The notes under the pieces: model-generated
Databases searched by the model: none
Seen by the model: only the letters and a program-made list of their open reading frames with translations
Told to the model about the DNA's origin: nothing
Shown here: piece by piece, positions 1-11,900 of the stretch
Layout: each line of letters opens with the position of its first letter
Position numbering within the stretch: the first letter of the stretch is position 1
Made by a program: the position numbers and the translations under genes
Assembly: GCA_013398295.1 (NCBI GenBank)
Contig: VZSF01000980.1
Coordinates: forward strand, 1 to 64,000
Source of the DNA: Chionis minor
Lineage: Eukaryota > Chordata > Aves > Charadriiformes > Chionididae
Direction of reading: 5' to 3'
Length of the DNA: 64,000 nucleotides

Positions 1-45
1 ATTCTCTGATTCTGTCATTCTGTCATTCTTTGATTCTGTGGTTTG
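1..45 (+). repeat. CR1 3' terminal tail, cut by window edge
   Basis: The first bases are imperfect copies of the short ATTCTGTGA/ATTCTGTCA unit that ends avian CR1 elements on their coding strand. The body of the element lies outside the window to the left. Confidence 0.7.
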
Positions 46-696
46 TTCAGACTTGCAGAAGAGTCAAATGAGATGCTAAAGTTGTATTTAATTTAATCAT
101 CCATTGTTTAATAAATGAACAGAACTTATTACAATATGAATATTGATATTGGATGGTTTATTGTAATTATAATACCAAGCTGAAGAATATAAAGTCAGTG
201 TAAAGTATCAATCTTGATCTTAGTTTATTGAATGTTCATCACATTGCTAATATTTAGAAACATCTTTATTGTACTGTGCTGTTATACAAAAGTGAGATTT
301 GAGGAGCCTGAGGAAAAAGCTACAATTATTTATTTAGTGTCTACAAATTTTGAATTTCTGAAGCATGAAACTCATAAACCAAAGACAAAACACATTTTCT
401 ACCTCCTTGTTTTTAGAAAACTGTATTGAAACTCTTTGAAACTAATGGAAAAACTCATGCTTTATCCAATAGTGTGTGGTTTAGGCCACTAGAAAATCAC
501 CTGACTTAACTAAAATACAGTTTTAGACAGTTTTAGACACTAAATACCATAAACCTTATAAAACAAGGTGCAATTATTCCAGCTCACTTGTGGAAGAAGA
601 AAGAAGTGATAGACAAAATGTGCTTGCACTAGATCTTGTATCATAACCTCTTTTCTCCAAAGAGCAGTATTTCCAGTTCTAGCTGCCACCTCAGTT
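46..696. other. Unique AT-rich DNA, nothing recognised
   Basis: There is no repeat or gene signal that I can recognise. A 65-codon open frame at 232-429 on plus has no family resemblance and is of a length expected by chance. Confidence 0.5.
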
Positions 697-973
697 AAAC
701 CAGGGCCTGTAAGGACAGGACAAGCGGTAATGGTTTTAAAATGAAAGAAGGTAGATTTAGACTGGATATAATCTAGACATTTTTTTAAGGTGAGGGTGAT
801 GAGACACTGGAACTGGTTGCTCAGAGAAGTTGTAGATGCTCCATCCCTGGAAGTGTTCAAGGCCAGATTGGATGGGGCTTTGAGCAATCTCATCTAGTGA
901 AAGATGTCTCTGTGCATGGCAGGGGGATTGGACTGAATGATGTCTGAATGTACCTTCCAACCATTCTGTGACT
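697..973 (+). mobile_element. CR1 non-LTR retrotransposon, 5'-truncated 3' end
   Basis: The segment reads through the usual 3' end of avian CR1: a GGACAGGACAAG-like block, a 'gacactggaactggttgctc' block, 'ctggaagtgttcaaggccag', then 'ggcagggggattggactgaa' and a terminal 'taccttccaaccattctgtg'. Only the end of ORF2 and the short 3' UTR remain, as expected from incomplete reverse transcription. Frames on the complement here are shadows of this element. Confidence 0.9.
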
Positions 974-3900
974 CTTCTTCTCTGGTTAAGCAGTAACAGC
1001 TAGAACTTTTAATCTAAATATCTTGGGTTTTTTTACCCATTTCTGAACAAAGTATGGCAGAATCTGTTGAAATAACATCTACCCCATTCTTATCCTACCA
1101 TCCCTCTTGTCTTTTCTAGGATTTCCAGTGAATGTGCACTTCACTGACTTTGTACCGGGCATTCCACTTTGGTCCCTGACTCAGAGTTTAATCATCAGCT
1201 ATCTGGAGGTTGTGATTTGCTTTAAGGCACCTAAGGTAAGGTGTTGGTCAGCTCCACCAACAGGAAAACTGATTAAAAATATGAATACTGTGGTATCCAC
1301 AACCTGATTATGCATCCTTAAAAAAACAAAATATACAAACGATCCAGCAATAGAGGTAAACTTCTTGTCTAGTGTAATATATAATAGACAAATTGTAAAA
1401 TCTTGATGTGTTTTCTTTTAATATTTCAGGCCAGTACAGATCTTCACAAACAGACTATTTTTTTTCTTTCATTTACGGTTTACAGTAAATATAGTAATTT
1501 TTTTTCTTTCTCTCCATTTTTTATATGTTGACTAGGATAAATAAGATAGACAATGAATTAATAAAGAACTAAGTTAACTGTGAAATCCCCTAATTAAATC
1601 AGTTCCACTATATTTTCTCCTAATTCATTCCTAATAGTCTGGCATAAATGCTTACAAAGCTCAGGATACATAATACATAAAGAAATATTATAAAACATAT
1701 AAAGAAGAAACAGTATCTCCAAAATTTCTGTATCCTATTTGGAAACGTAGCTCTACAGAGTAGTGCTCCAGTAGAGAGGCAGCACAGAGCCAGAACCAAG
1801 TGAGTAAATAAAGGAAGCAGGAGTCAGGTGGCAGAAAGAATAGCAGGACAGAGGAAGTCAGTAAACATGTAGGTCTTCCTTTCTTCCTATTAATTTCTGT
1901 TTATCAGAAAATAATTACACTTCAAATATTTAAGTACTCATTAATCATTTATTAATCTCATCGCTGTTTTTAAACATTGACAAATCTGGCAATTAACTTG
2001 CATCAATAGGACCAAATCAGAGGCTTAACATGGTCAGAATTAATTTGGATCTAATACTGTCTAGCCTGGTATGATGACAAAAGAAGACTCAGCTGAAGCA
2101 CAAGCCTTTCTAGAGACTACAACATTAACCTGATTCACGCAATTGACAAAGACAACTAAGCCTATAGCACTATCAAAAGTTAAAACAAAAAAGTAAGTGG
2201 ACACCCCAGTAGCCTCCCTTTGTGGGCCAACTTGGAACCAAATGTGACCACCAAAATCCAGAAGGAACATGTGTATGGTGTCAGGCAGACAGGAGATGAG
2301 GCTGCAGTGACATGTTGAGACAAGCTGCTCTGTTTTCATACTATGGCCAAAGTCTTGCACCTGAAGAGGGGTCTGGGGGATGGCAATAAATCTCAGTCCT
2401 TTGACACATGACAGGGACAGAACACTTACTTCCTTAGAGCAGGCAACTTTTCAGGGCATTTTTTGCAAAATGGGCTGAAAATGCCAGCTCATGTTCTCTC
2501 CAGCATTGTAGGTGTGCTTGATACCTGAGAATATGGAGTTCTACAACCAGAGAAAGAGGAAGGAGACACTCAGCAAGAGCTACCGCTGTCACTACGTCTT
2601 CAGACTCTCTTGCCACAATTCCTTTTTCAAGTTGGTATCTACGACCTTCAAATAAAGATGCCAGGTTACTCTGCATCTTCCAAGAGCCTTTATCTTCTTT
2701 CTGGCTTTTTTCCTGAGTCTCCCCATAAATCTCCACAAGAGATTTGCCCACAAGGGCAGCTCCCCAAAATCTATTCCCTCAAAGTATCATATACTCCTCA
2801 AGAATTGGAGCAGCCACCAAGAATTAATTCATTATTTTTTTTCTGCAGATACATGAAGAGGAGATAGTGAGCAGGTGGTGTTAGGTCTTCACCATTGGAG
2901 GATACCTGTAAGACAGGAGAGAACATTGTCCTTGAGGGTCTGAGAAGTCACCATCCCAAAACACCAATCCCAAACACCATCTTTTTCACAGTCCTGATCC
3001 TGCAATACCCTTGTTTCTGTCTTGAATGGACTCTCTGAAGACTGGGTGAAGCTACAAATAGGATGGGTCATCAGTTGTTGTCAAAGTACACTTGTGGTAG
3101 CCAAAACACTGTAGTGTAAAACAGTAATTTTTCCCCTGTATTGAATTAATCTCTGCAGTGTGGGAAGGCCAAACTGCCAGAGACGATACAGGCTTTGAGA
3201 ATTAAATGCAGGAGATGTGAAAGATTAACTGTGAGAGGAAAAAAAATAAAAATCAGAGGGCTGCTCTACTGTTCCCAGTACAGTAGGAGAAAATTTAGGC
3301 TAGAATTTCTGCTTTAGTTTCTCTGAAAGAGAATCACGAACTCTCCCGTTTCTCCAAGATGGAGGTTTGTCTTTGGCTGTAAAGTACTTAGCTGCAGAAA
3401 GTAACCATGTACAATCCATATCCAAACAACCTAAGTAGTTTCTTTAAAGCTTGTTTGTCAAAGAAAGTAATTCTAACCCAGCCTAGCCAAAGAAATTCAG
3501 AGGCTAATTAAAACTTTTCACTCTACTTTTAAACTAAATCCTGAAAGGGATTTCAGGTTTCATGATTTTGGAAAGCAACATAAAAAAGAAATCAAGAATT
3601 TTAAAGAAAAACTTATTGTGGAAAATTTATGTTACTTAGCTTTGCAGTCAGAGCAGAAGGAAAATATTGAGGGACAGAAAAGAATAGATTACGTCATCTC
3701 TTACTTCCTTATTAAAAATCTCTGTCCCTATAAATCAAGAAAAAAAATGCACTGAGCAGCAAGACCTGCCATTTTTCTGCTCTTTTACAAAAGCTTCATA
3801 GTCAGACTACTCCTTAGATTAGCAAGACCAAAGGTTAATCCCCCCTTTCTGGCCATCAGGCCTCAAAACCATATCTTTCAGAAACAGCTGCAATGGACTC

Positions 3901-4779
3901 TTTATCCCATTTTCTCCATCCGATTACCTTTCCTCCACAATGGTGTTCAAAGCTTCAGGTTGTAGACATGTAATTATGCCTAAATATCAGCTCCCATTGT
4001 AAATAGTGGAACACTAATTAATATAGTTAATGTTGTATAGACAGCTGTTCTTCTGTTCAAACATAAACACCTTCTTCAGGAGGACGTGAAGAGTTCTTGA
4101 GTCCTACTCACTGTTTTCTGTTGGCTACATCATATTATGTTGGCTACAAGTCTCATTTATACATCTAAACTTAGATGTCTACGTTTTATTATTGAACTCT
4201 TCCCTTTTTGTGAAAAATATATGTTTTTGTAGAAACTAATAAAATATGTACTCTTCTGGGGAAGGATTTCAAAGTATGAGAGTTGAGAACACTACTCCCA
4301 AAAAGGGTGATCTCAGCTGCTTTGAAAGATAATATTTCAATACTGAAATTGAAAATGAAATCGGATGTGTGTACCTCCTCTAAGAACACTCTGTAAGGAT
4401 TGGGCTATCTTCTCTCTTCATCTTGCTACCTCTTAAACTTAATCTGTCTTTAGGCTATTTCTGGCAAAATAACCCAGTTTTTACAAAATGGATGAAGGCT
4501 GTATCTGTTCTATCATGAAATATCTAAAACCTCCCATATAGAAAAGAATGTAGGGCAGATAAAATTTGGTCTGGTTTATACAATAAGCTACGACTCTGTG
4601 ATAGTCGTATAAAAGCTGAGAGTCAGGTGTTTTCACACCTTATAGCCAGGTATGGTGTGTGGATCTCAAGGTCTCAGTGTTCTTGAGCTTGCCAGGTGCA
4701 GGGATGAGGAGGAGCAAGACTTGGGCACTTGACCTAAGCTGACCAACAGGATTTTTTCATACCATGAACATCACATTTA
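974..4779. other. Mostly unique non-coding DNA
   Basis: No repeat family was recognised. The stretch 2061-3070 is less AT-rich than its surroundings and carries two neighbouring minus-strand open frames (2434-2751, 105 codons; 2061-2360, 99 codons) of unknown origin, which I do not call as genes. One exon-like pattern at 1120-1235 is listed separately. Confidence 0.5.
1120..1235 (+). other. Candidate internal exon (unassigned)
   Basis: A pyrimidine-rich acceptor (ctcttgtcttttctag) ends at 1119 and a strong donor (AAG|GTAAGG) begins at 1236. One frame is open through the 116 bp between them and encodes about 38 residues, starting GFPVNVHFTDF and ending CFKAPK. The piece is less AT-rich than its flanks. 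I do not recognise the peptide, see no flanking exon, and chance agreement with splice consensus is common over 64 kb, so this is only a candidate. Confidence 0.2.
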
Positions 4780-5188
4780 ATATAAATTAGAAAGTTTGCT
4801 GTGAAGTTTGGTCTCCCTTGATGGTGGTGATCCAGAGGACCTCTTGCCCCGGTGCCGGACCCCTGAGGCCTTGCCTTCTTCATGAAGCTGTAGCATTTGC
4901 ATTATCTGACATTTACTATCCACTGCTGTGAGTGCACATCTTCCTACAGATATAGTTGGCTCAGTATAATCCTTGTATAATATATATGGGTATTGGGATC
5001 AATATGGGTTCTTTAGTGTTAGTACTGTTAATTACCTAGTTCTATCCTATTAAATCTGTTTATCTTTCAACACCCAGGTTTCGTTGTTTTCTTCTCAATT
5101 CCCCTTCCTGGGTGGGGATAGGTCATCAGGTGAAAGAATATTTGTCTAAAGGACAATACATTGTTATGGATTTTCTCAAACCATAACA
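4780..5188 (+). mobile_element. ERVL-like LTR remnant, 3' part
   Basis: An AT-rich TATA-like stretch near 4978-4988 is followed by an ATTAAA polyadenylation-type signal (about 5049). Next comes a block resembling the R/U5 junction of avian ERVL LTRs (tttatctttcaacacccagg), a CT-rich stretch and a terminal 'ctcaaaccataaca' ending in CA at 5188. The 5' boundary is not visible and no target-site duplication was found, so the start is approximate. No internal retroviral genes are attached. An alternative is a different avian LTR family with a similar 3' end. Confidence 0.5.
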
Positions 5189-7489
5189 GGGCCTAAAAAA
5201 TTCTGTTTGAAAAGACATTAAAATGTCTTCATAATTCCAGATGGTAAATCTCGGAAATCTGGACACCTAGCATGAAGTATGATGATGTTCACTTACTTCT
5301 ATTTGCATCTTCTCTAACCATAAGTTATATAGAGTCTATAAGAGATGATAGACAGATGACATGCTAAATTTCAGGACACATTAAAGGAACCATAATGAGT
5401 CTCATCTTTAGTAGTTCCATTCTCTACGTGGAAATCAGGGATGCTATTTGTGTTATTAGAGAAGACGTGGACAGGGGCACATGTCTCTAATGCTGTTTTG
5501 CTGAGATGTGTGATTATTCTGGCCTTGTTTGTGGCTCTTCTAGCAAAAAGAATAAAAAGTATATATAAAAAAAAGAGCTTTGCATACTAAAATAGAGACT
5601 TTCTGCACCTCTAGAAATGATTGGAGAGCCATTTAGCCTGACTTGTTAAAAAGTTGTAACCAAACTGAGACAAGGACCTGATCTGCGCTTGTATTCTGTA
5701 GAGTTTTCCTGAAATTCTAATTAGACATTTTAATTTCCTGTTTATTGTTATCTGTGTCAGATGCTCAAATTTAGTTTCTGCATAACGTGTAAGCACAAAA
5801 AGGGCAAAACATTAGTTCAGACTGCAAGAAAACTATGTACATAGCTAAAGCTGTCAGACTTCCCAGCCAGATTTCTCAAACACGTTAGGGGACATTCTCT
5901 CTGGGAGAGAACCAAAAATTACCATTTTTTCTCCGTGTGCTGTTTTTCTGTCTTCCTCTGCTCCCATGGCTCACTTTGCACATGCAATGTAATAATGTAA
6001 TTTAGAAGCATTTAGATTAATCTAATTAAGTGTATGTTTCTTATAGCAGTAGATTATTTTTGTCTAATGCAGGTGGTGTGTGAATTGGGAAGATGACAGA
6101 AAGATCAGACACATACACACAAATAAAACCTCTCCAAAACCAACCACACCACCCCCCAAGTCCCTCTAATTTCAGAGGATTTTATTATTCATTCAATCCT
6201 GTCAAGTTATAGTTCATATTATAAAGTCTTTTGTTATTATTGGTTTTGCAGCTTCCTTTTTTTGAAGTATATTTTGGGAACAATGGAAAAGTGTGAAAAA
6301 TGGAACACACAAGGGAATTGGAGAAAAACCTTGCTTCTTACCATGTGCATAATTATTTCTTTAAATACAACTGGTATTCATGTGCTATTGACATTAAATA
6401 TATATATATGTACTCCCCTGCAAACTTGCAATGTACACCAGATAAAGAAAAAAGCATGCACTGAATATTCAACAACACTGAGAATAAGATCTCGGCAGGC
6501 TCGCTGAGTAAATATTAAAAAGTATGCCAAGACATTTTCACCTTGCATCTGCTCTAAGAAAACCACTATACACATATATAGCCCCAGTGAGGATGCCTTA
6601 TCAAAAGTCCTTTCTAAGGAGAGAATGAACTTCATGTGATTTCTTATCCACAGAAAAAACAGAAAAAATACACAGAAGGGCAAGAGTGCTTTGGTTTTGT
6701 ATTTTTTGTTTGAAGATGTTGTCTACACATCTTTTTTAACAAAGCCTTCTGCACAAGACTTTACTTGAGAGCTCCAAAGGAATGAAAGTGACATCATAAA
6801 TGTAAAAATGCATTGTTATTTTAATCACCATAGTATAAGGTATCACACAGCTACTCATGCTCAAAGTAAAGTTCATTTTCTCACCTCACTTCAACCAAGT
6901 TACAGCTTAAAACACTGTTACTCTGAAGTATATGTCACAGGGTTCATCAGTTCCATGCTTTTGCCAGTTTATTTCTAGTACACCTAGATCTATTATCTCT
7001 ATAAAACATTACTTCTGTTTCACATTTTTTGGACAGGCCTGGATTCCACAAACGGTTCTGTCTGCCTGCTTCGTATTTCGCGACTTAGTTCCTCCAGACC
7101 TCCAGACAGAAATCTCCTACAAGACTACAAAGACTGATAAGTTTTCTTCATTAATAAAAAAAAAATGTATTGTACCTTACTTTTCCTGAGATTCATAGTC
7201 TTTTTTTTTTCCCCTAAAATGTTAGTTTTTAAGTATTGAGTTCTAATATTTTACCTAAATAACAAAAAAAAAAAAAAATTGGATTAATTTTTTAAGTCTA
7301 AATTTTGCATAACACGTATGTTTTATTGAATATGAGAGAACAGTGTAATCTATCCTCCAGAAAAAGTTATCTATTACACTTCATTTTAGGGCTGAAGACA
7401 GTCTTCTGCTTATTTCCACTTTGTCTTCTGACTGATTGACCATAGGTAGTAAGATAAACCGCTGCTTATGTAGGTTTACTTATGTAGGA
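5189..7489. other. Unique AT-rich DNA
   Basis: No gene or dispersed repeat was recognised. It contains a poly(A) run of 15 at about 7264-7278 and short poly(T) runs. Open frames here (up to 101 codons at 6378-6683, minus) look like chance frames. Confidence 0.5.
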
Positions 7490-8296
7490 ATGCTGCTTGG
7501 AGAAATCCCATGGATTAGGGCTCTAGAGGGTAGCGGGGCTCAAGAGAGCTGGTTGATTTTCAAGAATTACTTCCTCCAAGCTCAAGATTGGTGCATCCCT
7601 AAGAGCAAGAAATCAGGCAGAAGAAGCACGAGACCAGCATACTTGAGCGGGGAGCTCCTGAAAAAGCTCAAGTGGAAGAAGGAAGTTTACAATATGTGGA
7701 AAAAGGGACCAGCCACTTCAGAAGATTATAAGAATGCTGTCAGAGTATGCATCCTGGGCATCCTGGCATCCTGGGGTGCATCAAGAAGAGTGTGGCAAGC
7801 AGGTCGAGGGAGGTCATCCTTCCCCTTTACTCTGCCCNAAGGCACAGCAAAGGGCCACGAAGATGATTAGGGGGCTGAAACATCTTTCTTATGAGGAAAG
7901 GCTGAGGGACTTGGGTTTTTTCATCTGGAGAAAAGAAAACTGAGGGTGGATCTCATCAATGTTTACAAATACTTAAAGGGAGGGTGCCAGGAGGAGGGAG
8001 CCAGTCTTTTTTCAGAGGTGCCCAGTGATAGGACAAGAGGTAATGGGCACAAATTTGAATATAGGAAGTTCCGTCTGAACATGAGGAGGAACTTATTTAC
8101 TTTGAGGGTGGCAGAGCACTGGAACGGGCTGCCCAGAGTGGTGGCAGAGTCTCCGACTCTGGAGACATTCAAAACCCGCCTGGACACCATCCTGTGCAGC
8201 CTGCTGTAGGTGGACCTGCTCTGGCAGGGGGTTTGGACCAGATGATTTCCAGAGGTCCCTTCCAACCCCTAACATTCTATGATTTTATGATTCCAT
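7490..8296 (+). pseudogene. CR1 element with large internal ORF2 deletion and an N gap
   Basis: CR1 moves by target-primed reverse transcription using an ORF2 endonuclease/reverse transcriptase. About 7490-7744 encodes the linker region between endonuclease and reverse transcriptase; the frame reads GSGAQESWLIFKNYFLQAQ, then LKKLKWKKEVYNMWKKG, then EDYKNAVRVC. At 7745-7770 the sequence jumps to the far 3' part of ORF2 ('gtgcatcaagaagagtgtgg'), so most of the reverse transcriptase domain is absent. After the N at 7838 the 3' end continues with [18 protein letters not shown], then [11 protein letters not shown], then [13 protein letters not shown], and finishes with 'ggtcccttccaacccctaac' and an ATTCTATGA tail. 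The low divergence of the 3' end suggests a fairly young copy. It cannot encode a working protein. Confidence 0.9.
7838..7838. other. Single N: assembly join inside the CR1
   Basis: The base is N between 'tactctgccc' and 'aaggcacagcaaaggg'. In related CR1 copies roughly 100 bp of sequence (the block seen at 48801-48898 of this window) lies between these two motifs, so the N probably hides missing bases and not one unknown base. Confidence 0.7.
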
Positions 8297-8880
8297 GGTT
8301 TCCCATGGTCCAGTTGTTGGTCCCTCAGAGAGAACTAAATCGATGAGAATACTCGTTGGATTAATCAGGCCATCCAAATTTCTGAGTGCAAATAACTCCA
8401 CCACTTTTTAATGTTAAGATTTAGGAAAAGAAAACATCTCTCAAAAGAAATACTTTATATCTTCTCTTCGTATTTGTTTTTTTCCTTTTATATTTTACAT
8501 GTTCCATTTACCAGTGACAATAACAGTTCCTTCTGTCAATGCAGTATCAAAGTTCAGCTTTGTTAGAATACTCAATAACTGGTTTTCCTTTTTTCCATTA
8601 TACTGGAATTGTTTGTGCAATTTTTTAAGATTGCTTACACTAAATCACTTATACTGCCTGATGTTCTTCACTGTTTTACACATATGAAGTGGAGATCTAC
8701 ATTATACACCACTAAAGGTTTCTGCCCTTGCCTGTATGTTATATACAGTAATACATACATGCAAACAAGACCTATCTGAGATGATTCTTCAGCATCATAT
8801 AACATAATGTCAGGTGAATCTGCCAATAAAGGCCTAGGTGAGAAAAAATCAAAGGAAAAATACCCCAAGAAATAAATGCT

Positions 8881-8923
8881 AATAACAATAATAATAATAA
8901 TAACAACAACAACTACTACTACT
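8881..8923 (+). repeat. Trinucleotide microsatellite (AAT/AAC/ACT)n
   Basis: The run changes unit along its length from AAT through AAC to ACT, which indicates point-mutated successive expansions. Confidence 0.9.
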
Positions 8924-11900
8924 TTTATTCCTAGTTTCTAATTATTAAAGTTCAAGATGTACTTAGTGAGCTAAGAAGAAAGGAGGACTTTGAGCTTTAA
9001 TAAAAGCAATAGGTTTCAGTATAACAGTAAATATACTCAAGAATTCTATATTACATATCAAAATGTTACCACATCCTGAGCTTTTTGCAGGCAAAGCCAC
9101 TCTGGTTTCACTGCAGTATTAAGAAGGTAAGACATGCTTATTAAAGAGTTAAACAACATGGTGTCACAGTTTGCCTTGAATAAAGTAGAGAAGGTCAGTG
9201 CCCACAGTAGCTTCTCACACAGATGAAACTGGCAGGGACTAAAATTTTTTTGAACAATTATGTCAGTCAGGTTTGAAAGGACACACCAGTTATGTATAAT
9301 AATCACATTTAAATCAGCATTCTTGTTTATTTACATGGATCACAGAAATTGTTTCATATTTTAGAGTTTCAGTTTTCATTTCTATACTTATATGAAAATG
9401 CTACATTTATTTTTGATCTTCAGCAGTTCTGAATGTTTCATTTACATTTACTAGTGTTACAGAGATAAAACAAAAACAAACAAAAAACCCCCACCCTACA
9501 AACAGAAAAGCTGAGTAAGCCCTCCTATTTGTAAGCATTGTTATTGCCATATAGGGCAACTTAATACCTCTTCAAGGGGACTTACAGCAGCCACTCATTC
9601 TTTCTCCTGAAAATATTACTAAAACAAATCCATATATTAAATCAAAATGTTTAGCAGTTTATCCGTAACTATAAATTAAAATTAATTTCAATGACATAGA
9701 ACTGTTTTTCTTATACAACTTTTATAATTTTAAAATCTGTATTATGCCATTGGTATAATGCATTTATTTGTCTATTATAAACTCCTACAGAGATGTTTAT
9801 TGATACCATTGAAATTACAGAATACATTGTAAAATACAGAGAAAAAGACCAGATCCAAACTCTAAATCCAATCTGGCATTGTCTAAAGAAAAGTTAGTAT
9901 GTGTTTGTGTTGTAAATAATAGCACTTACAACAAAATGTCTTGATTCTGACTAAACCAACATCATTATTAAAATGAAACTTGACTGTGTATGGCCAAGGC
10001 AGATACAGAAAATACTGAGAATGTCAAGAAAAAATCAACCTTGCATGATGGGATCAACCTCATTTGACAGACTTCTTAACTTTGTCTGAGCATTTCAAAT
10101 GTTGTCGTCATAGGCAAATACATTTTTCTCAACTATGACTATTTAAATTTTAAGGTCATTGTAAATTTTGTCTGTCCTTTATGCACATTAAATATGTATG
10201 AAAGCTCATAGTTTAATAGATTTAAAGGCTCTCGCCATGACTTTTAAAACACTGAGATGAAATTATATGAATGAAAAATGACTCATCAGTTTTGGTTCAC
10301 TTAATAGTACCTACTAGCAGGATACCACTGAAGAAAACTGCTAAATGTTAATCTTTGAATTTTGTATGTCTGTGTGAACATCTCAGACTACTAAACTTTC
10401 AGATCATGTTATACAGAATGATTTAAAACTAAATATAAAGGGAATGGGCTATATCATCATACTCCTTATTCAAAATTCCAATTACTTTTGATCAGGCAAA
10501 CATTTATGTTTCCCATAGACAAATACAATTGCCCAGTGATCCCTCACATATAGGCCTGTGAATCCCTCCAGACAAGGAGGTTATTGATATGTTAATACAA
10601 GGAATGAGTTCCTGCTTACTCCACAAAATTCATCCAGCTATCAGGGAAGATCTTGCCTCCTAACAGAATACAGTGCTAAATAGCATCCAGCTAGCAAACA
10701 GGGAAGACTAATTGCTTTAGTAATTAGATGAAGACAAAATCATGATGTGCTAATAGGACTGAGTCTCCATCATATTCCTACCAATGGGGTACATAAACAA
10801 AATTTTAGGCAGGTGATGAATGTCCACTCTCTTTCTCTATCTAATTATATAAATATATGTATGATAATTTATACTTGTTATTCTGGTAGGGTCTGAAATA
10901 ATTTTCAAAGTGACAGAAGGTCAAATGGGAAGAGTGGGAAAGAGGTGCCCAAGAAGGGTAACACAGCAACAACATGAATATAAGGACATTCAAGAATGGG
11001 AGGACTGGCAATATAGGGGTTCCTCTTAATAAAGAAATTATTATGCTACCACCCAAAGGAGCTCAAGGGGCTCTGTCCACATAACCATGCTAGTACTGTG
11101 CTGGTTGACACAATGTCTCCTCTCAATAAGGAGGACGCATGTTCAGTGGTGATTTTTCACTCAGTTACCTACGTCTATATAACTGAAGACTTCAAATAAG
11201 CAACTGTATGTGATAAATAGCCTAAGAAAGCATCCGTAATGTTGTCATCATCAAGACTGAGTACTTCATGCAAAAGATGTAGTGGCAATTTAGGGAGAAG
11301 AATGAGTTACTGAGCTTGAAATCAGCAGAGGCATCCTACAACATGACTGACCAGCTTTCTTCCTGGAGGAGTATTCCCAGCAGACCTAATTATTATACTA
11401 CTACAGATATCTGTCAGATCTTTTGGGAAACTGTTAATTCTCAGATACAGAGCATTGCTTCTGTTTTTTTCTTCACTTTTCTTTTGATAATTTTCCTTAG
11501 CTGTGGTATGATGATCACAATTCATTCAGTATTTAATCTGAATGGGTGCTGAGATTGCAGACAGCTCTAGTAAGCAAGCAGGCTTTCTCTGATCAATAGA
11601 CATTGTCTTTTATTTTTCAATTGGTATCTCTTGGGGGCCAGGATAGGGAAGAGGTGTTGCTTTTTTTCCTCTTTCTTTTAATATGAACTGTGTTTAAGGG
11701 CTCACACTTTCACAGAAACTTCTCAACATGAAAACAGTGGAATTCACTTGTTGTTAAAAATGGTTTTCCATTTGAAAATATGGTATTCTTGCACATCGAT
11801 TTATAAATTACGTCTGTTTTTCACAATATGTTGAACACCTTAAACTGCCTTTGAAGTCCAGGGAAACTGGGATTCTTAAAGCTTCCAAAAATTGTACAAT

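Noticed and set aside
8881..8923. Trinucleotide run as a possible repeat array of interest
   Set aside because: It is an ordinary interrupted microsatellite with no spacer structure; CRISPR arrays are not expected and not present in this vertebrate DNA.
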